8,230 nucleotides of DNA from Fidelibacterota bacterium (GCA_023134755.1 JAGLUM010000307.1:1-8230); one strand, 5' to 3'. Shown: positions 1 through 7,225, numbered from the stretch's first letter. Translations and numbers: made by a program. The notes: a model not told the origin generated them from the sequence alone.

Positions 1-263
1 GATGCGGTATTCATGATACTGAAACCGGTTTCATTCATTCCCATCCATATTTCCTTGTTATCGGCATCTTTAGCATTGGCTACGCCGATAAAATCATAGC
101 CGGACTCAGAGACAAACACTATTTTATTTTCCATAGATCCCGTGTCACGGTGTTTCCATAAGATGGGCCGCCCGTCCGTGGTGGCATTTCCGCTGATGAT
201 GGCGGATGTACATGCCAAAGCAATAGAGGTCAGACTGAGTATAATAACAATTATTTTTTTCAT
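1..263 (-). CDS. Exported C45/AAT-family Ntn hydrolase (N-terminal part, cut by window edge)
   Basis: Only the first 87 codons are present; the rest lies beyond position 1. The protein starts with a signal peptide (MKKIIVIILSLTSIALA) followed directly by Cys18 (codon 212-210). The next residues, CTSAIISGN, then DGRPILWKHRDT (about 31-42) and WMGMNETGFSIMNTA near the edge, resemble the start of acyl-CoA:6-aminopenicillanate acyltransferase/peptidase C45 proteins, which are Ntn hydrolases with an N-terminal Cys nucleophile that act on amide or peptide bonds. The sequence before the Cys is A-L-A, a signal peptidase I site, so cleavage would expose Cys18 as the mature N-terminus in the periplasm or outside. 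The ATG overlaps the TGA of the upstream DUF362 gene (ATGA), and an AAAGGTG Shine-Dalgarno at 269-275 lies 5 nt before it, so translation is probably coupled. The substrate cannot be told from this fragment. A lipoprotein is less likely because position -3 is Ala. Confidence 0.8.
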   Translation of the reverse strand, partial: MKKIIVIILSLTSIALACTSAIISGNATTDGRPILWKHRDTGSMENKIVFVSESGYDFIGVANAKDADNKEIWMGMNETGFSIMNTA

Positions 264-1360
264 CCAAACACCTTTCGTTTGATTGTAATGGCATCAACCG
301 GACAGACCTCATGGCAGCAGTAACAGCGAATACAGTTCGTGTCGATAATATCAATCTTCCCGTCTTTCACTGCCAGTGCATCTGCCTTGCAAATTTGAAC
401 ACATTTCTGACATAATATACAACGGTCATGATCAAAAATGGGCCTTTTATCAAAACGTCTGCGAATTTCTTCTGATCGGATGCCCATATAGATAAGATTA
501 TAACCTCGCTCAATAGCGATCCGTTTAAAGTGCTTTGCACGAAAATCTTTCAATTCGCCGCCCTCGATGACAATATCTTCAATATTTTTTAATTGTACGC
601 CCCGTTCCAATGCGGATGCGAACATGGGTATTTTCAGCGGATTATAGCCAATAATTTGCGAAGTTGTGATATCCAGAGCAATAAAATTGCATGAACCGAG
701 AATCAGACCAATATGATGGGGCTGACCGTTTTGAGGTCCCGCGCCTTCCATGCCGATTATAGCATCCATGATAGCAAAGGTGGGTTTTACCGCTTCCAGC
801 AGATCAATAACCATCGCCGAAAAATCATTTCGATTCGGATATTTCGCGTGTAACATGGCCTTGTTGAATCCGGGGATTAAACCGAATAAATTCTTAGTTG
901 CGCCGGTGAAATATGCCAATTCATGGGTTTTGCATTTTGGTAATGATATAACATAATCAACTTCGTCGAGAATGCCGGTCAGCTTGAAACCATTACGGTT
1001 TATTGGGTCCTTCGTAAAATCCAGCCATTCAATACCCAGTTCATTGCAGACGGGCCGGATACCGCAGACTTTCCCGGTAAAAGATTGATTATGAATGGCG
1101 GGCGAATCGCCTGCCAGCACGATAGCACCGCGTTGCTGAAAATACATGGCACAGGCACGAAACACCGCAGGATGGGTTGTAACGGCCCGCTCCGGAGGAA
1201 TATCTGCCAGAATATTGGGTTTGAGCAGAACCTTTTTTCCTTTGGGATCGGGTCCGCCGGCTGCTTCGTATATTTCAGAAACTGCCTTAAGAATATCTTC
1301 TACATTATATTTCGGAACCCGTCGGACAGATACGGTTGTGGAAATGCCGGATATACTCAT
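260..1360 (-). CDS. DUF362 protein with C-terminal 2x[4Fe-4S] ferredoxin domain
   Basis: A 366-residue protein with no signal peptide, so probably cytoplasmic. Residues about 10-300 match the DUF362 pattern: VLLKPNI (44-50), then TTHPAVFRA, AGDSPA, and a central block containing LPKCKTHE and TGATKNLFG. The C-terminus carries two ferredoxin motifs of the form CxxCxxCxxxC: Cys314, 317, 320, 324 and Cys343, 346, 349, 353, the second followed by Pro; an extra Cys348 sits inside the second. These eight cysteines should hold two [4Fe-4S] clusters. The biochemical role of DUF362 proteins is not established for this architecture; electron transfer is an inference from the clusters. The ATG lies 6 nt after the aminopeptidase stop and has only a weak Shine-Dalgarno, which suggests translation depends on the upstream gene. 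The TGA overlaps the start of the exported hydrolase by 4 nt. No frameshift or missing motif is seen. Confidence 0.9.
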   Translation of the reverse strand: MSISGISTTVSVRRVPKYNVEDILKAVSEIYEAAGGPDPKGKKVLLKPNILADIPPERAVTTHPAVFRACAMYFQQRGAIVLAGDSPAIHNQSFTGKVCGIRPVCNELGIEWLDFTKDPINRNGFKLTGILDEVDYVISLPKCKTHELAYFTGATKNLFGLIPGFNKAMLHAKYPNRNDFSAMVIDLLEAVKPTFAIMDAIIGMEGAGPQNGQPHHIGLILGSCNFIALDITTSQIIGYNPLKIPMFASALERGVQLKNIEDIVIEGGELKDFRAKHFKRIAIERGYNLIYMGIRSEEIRRRFDKRPIFDHDRCILCQKCVQICKADALAVKDGKIDIIDTNCIRCYCCHEVCPVDAITIKRKVFG

Positions 1361-1366
1361 AATACT

Positions 1367-2485
1367 TTATTTTAAATTTTCAGGATTTAAACCTTTCAGT
1401 GCGTCAACGACAAAAATACCGTCTTTACGGATCAGCACATCATCAAAATAGATCTCTCCGCCGCCGCATTCCGGAGTCTGACGAAGCACAAGATCCCAGT
1501 GAATAGCGGAATGATTGCCATTAGAAGCGTTATCATAGGAATTACCCGGTGTAAAGTGAATAGAACCGGCAATTTTTTCATCAAAGAGGATATCTTTCAT
1601 AGGACGGTTGATGTAGGGATTCATGCCAATAGCAAATTCACCCACATAGCGGGCACCTTCATCCGTATTAAAGATCTCTTCCAGCCGTTCCGGATCATCG
1701 CCTTCGATACCTGCGATTTTTCCGTCTTTGAATTTAAGCTTAATGTGTTCAAATACGGTTCCCTGGTACAGAGTTGTTGTATTGTATTCAATCACTCCGT
1801 TTGCACTGTCTTTTACCGGAGCAGAAAAAACCTCTCCGTCGGGTATATTTCGGAGTCCGCAGCTTTGTTGGACGGGAATATCTTTAATGGAAAACCGCAA
1901 ATCGGTTGCGCCGGGGCCCTTTAAGTGAACCTTGTCGGTTTTTTCCATTAATGCGACCAATGCGATCTGCGCTTTAGCCATTCCGGGGTAATCCATAGTA
2001 CATACATCAAAATAAAATTCTTCAAATTCTTCGGTGCTCATGCCTGCCTGCTGTGCCATGGACGGAGTCGGCCAGCGCAATACCACCCATTTGGTGTGAG
2101 GCACACGGATTTTCGAATGTACTTTATGGCTCCATTTTGTTTGAAAACGTTTCATATCATCTGCTGAAATATCGGATAATTCAGTAATATTTTTACTTCC
2201 CCGCACACCGATATATGCCTGCATATTTTTCATGCGAAAGGCTTCATAATCGCCACTGAAAATAATCTGTTCGTCTGTACTATCCTTATATAATTCCCGT
2301 TGGATCGTATTTGATTTGATGGTTACAAAGGGATTGCCGCCACGTGCGCGAGTAGCTCGAATTAACATCTTAACAAAGGATTCCGGGATGTCAATAGCTT
2401 CAATAAGGACATTCTCCCCTTTTTGCACATCGCAGGAGTAATTGACCAAAAGGTCTGCTAATTTTTTTTCGCGTGGATCATACAT
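1367..2485 (-). CDS. M29-family metalloaminopeptidase (AmpS/AmpT/PepS type)
   Basis: A 372-residue cytoplasmic peptidase, close to the usual length of about 370-410. It should remove N-terminal residues from peptides using two divalent metal ions. Expected metal-site motifs are present in order: IPDGEVF with Glu218, GEFAIG with Glu283, IHFTPGNSY with His310 and Tyr317, and HWD with His329 and Asp331. These correspond to the Glu/Glu/His/Tyr/His/Asp set known for Thermus AmpT. The N-terminal part opens with the family-typical stretch around LADLLVNYS and a conserved GENVLIEA (about 19-26). The start is well supported: AGGAGAG at 2493-2499 lies 7 nt upstream of the ATG, inside the end of the DUF523 gene, which the ORF overlaps by 8 nt in another frame. 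This implies translational coupling. The likely role is the last stage of intracellular peptide breakdown; residue specificity cannot be read from sequence. Confidence 0.93.
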   Translation of the reverse strand: MYDPREKKLADLLVNYSCDVQKGENVLIEAIDIPESFVKMLIRATRARGGNPFVTIKSNTIQRELYKDSTDEQIIFSGDYEAFRMKNMQAYIGVRGSKNITELSDISADDMKRFQTKWSHKVHSKIRVPHTKWVVLRWPTPSMAQQAGMSTEEFEEFYFDVCTMDYPGMAKAQIALVALMEKTDKVHLKGPGATDLRFSIKDIPVQQSCGLRNIPDGEVFSAPVKDSANGVIEYNTTTLYQGTVFEHIKLKFKDGKIAGIEGDDPERLEEIFNTDEGARYVGEFAIGMNPYINRPMKDILFDEKIAGSIHFTPGNSYDNASNGNHSAIHWDLVLRQTPECGGGEIYFDDVLIRKDGIFVVDALKGLNPENLK

Positions 2486-2945
2486 GTAAATTCTCTCCTA
2501 TTAAAGTTTCAATTTCTGTTTCATTATACACTTTTATCTGATGTTTTTCAAATAATTTCACCGTTATCCCTTTCCCGGGTACCAGAATATCCTTAAAACT
2601 GCCGTTATAGACTTCCTTATTTCCGCAGGAGGGGGAATCTGCTTTCATCAAGGCACAGCGACAATGATTTATTTCAGCAATACGGTATGCGGCTTCTGCC
2701 CCGGCATAAAAATGATCGCTTACATCCTCGCCCTCTGCATTAACAATGCGTCCATCAAGCTGAATTTCAGCGGGAATACGGGGTGTCGGCAGGGTTCCGA
2801 GTTGTTCCGGGCATACCGGGATAACAACGAACTTTTCTGCTATTTTTTTTATATTTTCCTCTGATAGTGCATTATGTTTCCCATCATAACGGCAGGGAAT
2901 ACCAAGTAAGCAGGATGAAATAATAAGAGTTGATTTTGGATTCAT
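2478..2945 (-). CDS. DUF523 protein, TudS-like (putative Fe-S thiouracil desulfidase)
   Basis: A single-domain DUF523 protein of 155 residues from the preferred ATG at 2945; an upstream in-frame ATG at 2951 would add Met-Leu. AGGGA at 2952-2956 sits 6 nt before the 2945 ATG but only 1 nt-scale distance from 2951, so 2945 is favoured. Conserved motifs (numbered from 2945) are SCLLGIPCRYDG with Cys12 and Cys18, CPEQLGTLPTPRIPAE starting at Cys45, and LMKADSPSCG with Cys107. In the characterised DUF523 enzyme TudS, three conserved cysteines bind a [4Fe-4S] cluster that takes sulfur from thiouracil; Cys12, Cys18 and Cys107 are the matching candidates here. There is no DUF1722 domain, unlike E. 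coli YbgA. It follows the GH13 gene by 18 nt and overlaps the aminopeptidase start by 8 nt. The family call is firm; the desulfidase activity is inference, since many DUF523 proteins are untested. Confidence 0.88.
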   Translation of the reverse strand: MNPKSTLIISSCLLGIPCRYDGKHNALSEENIKKIAEKFVVIPVCPEQLGTLPTPRIPAEIQLDGRIVNAEGEDVSDHFYAGAEAAYRIAEINHCRCALMKADSPSCGNKEVYNGSFKDILVPGKGITVKLFEKHQIKVYNETEIETLIGENLHV

Positions 2946-2951
2946 AAGCAT

Positions 2952-2956
2952 TCCCT
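2952..2956 (-). promoter_or_regulatory. Shine-Dalgarno site deciding the DUF523 start
   Basis: The minus strand reads AGGGA followed by 6 nt and then ATG at 2945-2943. The other in-frame ATG (2951-2949) overlaps the last base next to this motif and is too close to be served by it. This supports the shorter protein. Confidence 0.55.
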
Positions 2957-2963
2957 ATATCAA

Positions 2964-4868
2964 TTATTTTTTCTTTATCAGCAAACGTACAGATCGCGGC
3001 TCAAGGATTATCGTGCCGGAAATGTGTTCTTCCCGGGATTCACGGGAAGCATATTCCAGGGTCGCATACACATCCCATTTACTTTCCGGCAGAGAAAATT
3101 TAGCTGTTTTATCAGCAGAAGTGTTGATAAGTACCACACAATGACGGAAGGGAGAATTCACATAATAGCCAAGACCAAATTCTGAACCTTTTGCATGCAG
3201 GGTGTAAATATGCTTCCGTTCTGCAGCGCGCAGCTCGGGAAATATTTTTCGTAAACAAAGTAACTGCTGGTAATAATTGTAGAGTGAACGATTTGTTTCT
3301 ACATCCTGAAAATTCATATAATTTGTTTCATTATCTTTCGCATAGGAGTCTTTGTCCAGTTCATCCACACGCGCCTCTATGATACCGGGTACTGGCGCAA
3401 TAACCTTTGAACGCGCATATTCCTGACCTGCATGTATCATCATGATCCCCTGCGAACAGGCTAAAATAAAAGCAGCCAAACGATGGTATTTTTCTTCCTC
3501 TTTGGATAATTTTACATGAATGTCATGCTCAGGAATAACGGTTTTTCCCGGCTTCCGGACTGCAATACGAATAAAATCACCCAGGGTATATCCATCATGT
3601 GATTCAAGGTAATTCAGTGTATATTTTGAATTTTTAACCAATCCGCCGTCCTGTTGCAGAGAGCCGGTCAGCAATTTTAAAAAATTATCAGGATGTAGAT
3701 CATTATCCCAGCGACCGAAAATATATCCCCTGCGGTCAGTAGGATTTTCTCCTTTTACACCGTTTCGGAATACATCATTCCATATCCCCCAACCCATATC
3801 ACTCATCTGCTGCGGAAAATATCGTTTTCCCCATGGTTCACCGACAATAATAGCATGAGGATTTATTCTATAAGCAGTTTTTATTACCGCGTTCAAGGTT
3901 TCATCATCTAACACACCGGCCAGATCAAAGCGAAAGCCGTCAATATGAAATTCTTTCATCCAGTATTCAACGCTGTTTACAATAAGCTGCCGCATAATCG
4001 GGGATTCACTGCGGGTATCATTACCGCAGCCGCTGGTATTATTATGAGGTAGTATATACTGATCTTCCGCGATAGTACGCAGAGGATTTTGGTTATACTG
4101 ACTAATGTGGTTGAATACCACATCCATGATAACAGATATCCCGGCATTGTGCAGTGCTTTAATTAAGGATTTAAGCTCTTCGATCTCTGCTCCACGCGGG
4201 TCACACCAAGTGTTTTTTGTTCTTTGTCCTTTTTCAGAATAGGTATTTTCCGGAGCAAAGAAAAACGAGGTCATATAACCCCAATAATTGTATGCATAAG
4301 GGTTCCAGTAATTAAATACCTCTCCGGCTTTTTCCTGAAAGGGTGGTTCGATATTGGCATATTTCATTAGAGGCATAAACTCCACTGCATTTACCCCTAG
4401 ATCAAGTAGATAATCGATTTTATCCTTTACGCCTGTATAGGTTCCGGGGAAAGAGGTATCTGCACTGGGATGTACCGTTAAGTCACGGATATGACATTCA
4501 TACATCACGATATCTCGGGGATCTTTTGGTGCTGTGAACCTATCATTTTCCCAATCAAAATGACTGTGATGAATATAGGTTTTCGCTTCCTGATTAAAAT
4601 CGTTGACGTTTGATACTGAATACGAATACGGATCAGGAATAAAGATTTTTTTATCGTCGATCATATATGCATAATACATGTCGTGGAAGGTTTTTATATC
4701 GGAATATTCCCAATACCCCTCGCCAATAGCCCGCATAGGAACAATTTCTTTGGGGATTTTATCTTCACAGTGATCAAAAAATGTGAGGCGTACAATTTTT
4801 GCGTAAGGTGCATATATGGTAAAATATGTGCGGCTTGCGATGCGTTGACATCCGAGTGGATGTTTCAT
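2964..4868 (-). CDS. GH13 glycoside hydrolase, pullulanase/isoamylase-type debranching enzyme
   Basis: A 634-residue enzyme without a signal peptide, so it most likely hydrolyses alpha-1,6 branches of intracellular glycogen or imported maltodextrins. Residues about 8-100 form a CBM48/E-set-like beta domain. The catalytic (beta/alpha)8 barrel covers about 115-545 and a C-terminal beta domain follows (about 555-634). The GH13 signature regions are complete: region I DVVFNH (249-254), region II GFRFD with nucleophile Asp315 and Arg313, region III GEPWG with acid/base Glu344, and region IV NYLESHDG with His424 and Asp425. The segment NYWGYMTSFFFAPE (about 194-207) resembles the isoamylase/pullulanase NYWGY motif, which is why a debranching enzyme is preferred over an alpha-amylase. 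The gene starts 3 nt after the PNP stop, with GGAG about 10-11 nt upstream of the ATG. Exact specificity (pullulanase, isoamylase, or other GH13 subfamily) cannot be settled here. Confidence 0.9.
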   Translation of the reverse strand: MKHPLGCQRIASRTYFTIYAPYAKIVRLTFFDHCEDKIPKEIVPMRAIGEGYWEYSDIKTFHDMYYAYMIDDKKIFIPDPYSYSVSNVNDFNQEAKTYIHHSHFDWENDRFTAPKDPRDIVMYECHIRDLTVHPSADTSFPGTYTGVKDKIDYLLDLGVNAVEFMPLMKYANIEPPFQEKAGEVFNYWNPYAYNYWGYMTSFFFAPENTYSEKGQRTKNTWCDPRGAEIEELKSLIKALHNAGISVIMDVVFNHISQYNQNPLRTIAEDQYILPHNNTSGCGNDTRSESPIMRQLIVNSVEYWMKEFHIDGFRFDLAGVLDDETLNAVIKTAYRINPHAIIVGEPWGKRYFPQQMSDMGWGIWNDVFRNGVKGENPTDRRGYIFGRWDNDLHPDNFLKLLTGSLQQDGGLVKNSKYTLNYLESHDGYTLGDFIRIAVRKPGKTVIPEHDIHVKLSKEEEKYHRLAAFILACSQGIMMIHAGQEYARSKVIAPVPGIIEARVDELDKDSYAKDNETNYMNFQDVETNRSLYNYYQQLLCLRKIFPELRAAERKHIYTLHAKGSEFGLGYYVNSPFRHCVVLINTSADKTAKFSLPESKWDVYATLEYASRESREEHISGTIILEPRSVRLLIKKK

Positions 4869-4871
4869 GTA

Positions 4872-5648
4872 TTATGCGTCTCCGATATATTTACAAAGGG
4901 TTAAAATATAGTGAGTAAAATCATGCTTAACACGCTGCGCTGTTTCATTCACTTCTCCATGGGTCAAGGGTTGTGATGCAATGCCCGCCGCCCAGTTTGT
5001 CGCGCAAGAAAAGGGATAGACCTGCATACCATGTTCCCGCGCCCACATAATTTCGGGCATGGTGGACATTCCAACTAAATCTCCTCCCAGTGATCGAAAA
5101 TAATGAATTTCAGCCGGGGTTTCATAGGAAGGTCCGGTGGTCCAGACATATACACCTTCGCCCAGGGAAATTCCTGAAGCTTTAGATGCTTTCAGTGCGG
5201 CCTTACGCTCATTTTCTGTTAGAACAGCCGTATGAGGCTGCATTTTCTCGGTTTGCTTTGTCATATCAATACAATTACGGATCAATAAAATGTCTCCGGG
5301 AATATGATCCGGATTCATTAATCCCGCCGCATTGGTGATAATAACATGTTTTATCCCCAACGCGTAAAAGACCTTTACAATAGAGAGTACCTCATCCAGT
5401 CCGTACCCCTCATAAAAGTGAAAGCGTCCCTTTGCCGCAAGAATTTGAATATCATTGACCTTTCCCAAGACAAATTCCCCTTGATGTCCGAGTACAGTTG
5501 ATTGCGGAAAATCAGGGATATCCGTGTAGGAAAGTTTTTTTTGAATATCAATGGAATCCAGTAAGTTATTTAATCCGCTGCCTAATACAATACCAATGGT
5601 AGGATTCGCGTCGCGAAAATGATCTTTAAGACCTTCAATTTGTGTCAT
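4872..5648 (-). CDS. punA: Purine nucleoside phosphorylase, trimeric PNP/MTAP family
   Basis: The enzyme should split purine (deoxy)ribonucleosides with phosphate to free base and ribose-1-phosphate in cytoplasmic salvage. Family motifs are in order: VLGSGL (21-26, phosphate-binding Ser24), GHQG with His55, RFHFYEG with Arg75, His77 and Tyr79, TNAAG (105-109), GPSYET with Glu177 near the base site, GMST (193-196), and CATN with Asn218 followed by AAG. Asn218 matches the Asn that selects 6-oxopurines in PNP, where MTAP has Asp, so inosine/guanosine activity is favoured; His230 in LTHGEV matches the late conserved His. At 258 residues it is shorter than typical members (about 270-290). The shortfall lies between IDM (127-129) and GPSYET, where the usual RFPxMSxAYD block is not recognisable. 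The gene follows hisS by 36 nt and precedes the GH13 gene by 3 nt. Its Shine-Dalgarno (AGAG) is modest. Confidence 0.9.
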   Translation of the reverse strand: MTQIEGLKDHFRDANPTIGIVLGSGLNNLLDSIDIQKKLSYTDIPDFPQSTVLGHQGEFVLGKVNDIQILAAKGRFHFYEGYGLDEVLSIVKVFYALGIKHVIITNAAGLMNPDHIPGDILLIRNCIDMTKQTEKMQPHTAVLTENERKAALKASKASGISLGEGVYVWTTGPSYETPAEIHYFRSLGGDLVGMSTMPEIMWAREHGMQVYPFSCATNWAAGIASQPLTHGEVNETAQRVKHDFTHYILTLCKYIGDA

Positions 5649-5684
5649 ATATTCTCTAATTATTTTATTATCAATATTTTACAA

Positions 5685-6938
5685 TTATAATACAGTATCA
5701 ACCTTGTCCCACACCATGTCAATCTTTTTATTTTCATTCATATTTTTCAGCTGCATGGTCTTGCTTTCAAGTTCATGGTCACCAATTACCGTGACCCAGC
5801 GAGCCTGCTGACGGTTAGCATCACGCATCATAGCTTTAACACTACGGCGAAGCAATTCGACATAAACGGAAAAACCTTTTTCTCTCAGCCGCTGCGCCAG
5901 AGGCAAGACAGCTTTCAAACAGTGACTATTCATGGGAGCAATATATAGATTCACAGTATTGAGCTCATCTTCAAAAAGTGCTTCAGCATCCATAGCGATA
6001 ATTAAGCGTTCCATACCGGCAGCAAATCCCACGGCAGGTGTGTCCGGGCCGTCCAGATCACTGATGAGATTATCATAACGTCCGCCACCGCAAAGTGCAT
6101 CCTGAGCACCCAGTGCAGTTCCTTTTATTTCGAAGGTTGTACGGGTGTAATAATCCAGTCCCCGGACCATGGTAGGATCGACAATATAAGTAATCCCGTT
6201 CGCATCAAGCAGCAATTTTACCTGCTCAAAATGTTCCGCGTCTTCTTTTGAAAGATGATCTAATATCGAAGGTGCATGCTCCTGCATTATTGTAGCACAC
6301 TGCGGATTTTTACAATCAAACAGACGCAGTATATTTCCATCGATACGTTCCTGACAACTTTGGCACAGATTATCTATATGCGGTTTGAGATCGTTCCGCA
6401 GTATCTTCATGTATTCTTTTCGTGAATCTATGCTACCGATAGAATTGATATAAAGTTTCCAATTTTTAAGTCCGAGTTTCCGGTATATATTGCAGGTTAC
6501 ATCAATTGCCTCCGCGTCTGATTCCGGATGCGGGGAACCAATAAGCTCTATACCAAACTGATGGAACTGACGCTGACGCCCGGCCTGCGGCCGCTCCTGC
6601 CGAAACAGGGGTCCCAGATACCATAATTTATGTAACGGCGCTTCCTGGTTGTAATGATGCTGAATATAGGATCGTACAACCGATGCTGTCAGCTCGGGAC
6701 GTAATGTTAAACTTTCTCCCCCTTTATCCTCAAAGGTATACATTTCCTTTCTGACAATATCAGAGAACTCCCCTACACCACGGGAAAACAGCGATGTTTT
6801 CTCAAAAACAGGGGTACGGACTTCACTATAGGCATAGGATAAAAATATCTCCCGCAGTACTGCCTCAATTTTCTGCCACTTGTAAATATCCCGGGGTAAA
6901 ATATCGTGTGTTCCCTTAATGGTTCTCAATTTTTGCAT
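5685..6938 (-). CDS. hisS: Histidyl-tRNA synthetase
   Basis: A class II aminoacyl-tRNA synthetase of 417 residues, the normal bacterial length, which charges tRNA-His with histidine using ATP. Visible landmarks are IKGTHDILP (7-15), motif 1 region TPVFEKTSLFSRGVGE (42-57), TLRPELTAS (78-86), motif 2 with FRQERPQAGRQRQFHQFG (112-129) including Arg113, the HisRS-specific RGLDYYT (259-265) with catalytic Arg259, and motif 3 around GGGRYDNL (284-291) and GFAAGMERL (304-312). The C-terminal anticodon-binding domain starts near 327. The insertion domain carries Cys192, 195, 209 and 214 (CxxC and CxxxxC), a possible zinc site. The ATG is only 1 nt after the stop of the small upstream gene, and GAGG at 6948-6951 inside that gene serves as its Shine-Dalgarno, so the two are probably translated together. 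All catalytic motifs are intact. Confidence 0.98.
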   Translation of the reverse strand: MQKLRTIKGTHDILPRDIYKWQKIEAVLREIFLSYAYSEVRTPVFEKTSLFSRGVGEFSDIVRKEMYTFEDKGGESLTLRPELTASVVRSYIQHHYNQEAPLHKLWYLGPLFRQERPQAGRQRQFHQFGIELIGSPHPESDAEAIDVTCNIYRKLGLKNWKLYINSIGSIDSRKEYMKILRNDLKPHIDNLCQSCQERIDGNILRLFDCKNPQCATIMQEHAPSILDHLSKEDAEHFEQVKLLLDANGITYIVDPTMVRGLDYYTRTTFEIKGTALGAQDALCGGGRYDNLISDLDGPDTPAVGFAAGMERLIIAMDAEALFEDELNTVNLYIAPMNSHCLKAVLPLAQRLREKGFSVYVELLRRSVKAMMRDANRQQARWVTVIGDHELESKTMQLKNMNENKKIDMVWDKVDTVL

Positions 6939-6939
6939 A

Positions 6940-7173
6940 TTATATTTCCTCTACCATTCCTGCGATCGCGTCTTGTGCTTTCTGTAAGTGCTCAGGTTTC
7001 ACATATATGATCGTAAATGCTCCTGAAGCAGCATTCCCTCCGACTATTAATGCTGCCTGCATAATATCTTCTTTAGAACGAAAAGGAATTTCTTTATCTC
7101 TTAATACTTCTTTTATTAATTCGGCCAGCATATCGTTTTGAAATTCAACCAGTTTTACCTCTTTTTCTTTCAT
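6940..7173 (-). CDS. Small DUF2007-like protein, first gene of the hisS operon
   Basis: A 77-residue acidic soluble protein with no signal peptide or membrane segment. The pattern is alpha-beta: a helix over MLAELIKEVLRDKEIPF (15-31), then a Gly/Ala-rich stretch ALIVGGNAASGAF (about 41-53), a strand TIIYV and the ending KPEHLQKAQDAI. The order 'helix ending in a short gap and Ile-Pro, then a strand V-x-P-E-x-x-x-x-A' matches the DUF2007 family, annotated as putative signal-transducing proteins of unknown function; the match is by pattern and is moderate. The start is supported by AAGGG-type Shine-Dalgarno about 7 nt upstream. It is the promoter-proximal gene of the minus-strand unit and ends 1 nt before the hisS ATG. 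A regulatory or accessory role linked to hisS is speculation from position alone. Confidence 0.75.
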   Translation of the reverse strand: MKEKEVKLVEFQNDMLAELIKEVLRDKEIPFRSKEDIMQAALIVGGNAASGAFTIIYVKPEHLQKAQDAIAGMVEEI

Positions 7174-7225
7174 AAACCACCCTTTTTTAATAAAATAAGC
7201 AAAAATCCTTAAAAAAATGTCATAA

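Noticed and set aside
210..263. Reading the C45 leader as a lipoprotein signal peptide
   Set aside because: Position -3 before the Cys is Ala instead of Leu/Val/Ile, A-L-A fits signal peptidase I, and the Cys aligns with the expected Ntn nucleophile.
145..354. A 69-codon minus-strand frame over the DUF362/C45 junction
   Set aside because: It overlaps two well-supported genes in another frame and its protein has no family features.
1499..1924. A 141-codon plus-strand open frame opposite the aminopeptidase gene
   Set aside because: It lies wholly antisense to a gene with intact M29 metal-site motifs, shows no recognisable domain and is a by-product of the real gene's codon usage.
3029..3049. 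Inverted repeat CTTCCCG-N7-CGGGAAG
   Set aside because: It is inside the GH13 coding sequence with no T-run, near but not after the stop; most likely chance.
5649..5684. Possible internal terminator or promoter between hisS and the PNP gene
   Set aside because: The 36 nt are AT-rich but contain no hairpin and no convincing paired -35/-10 boxes.
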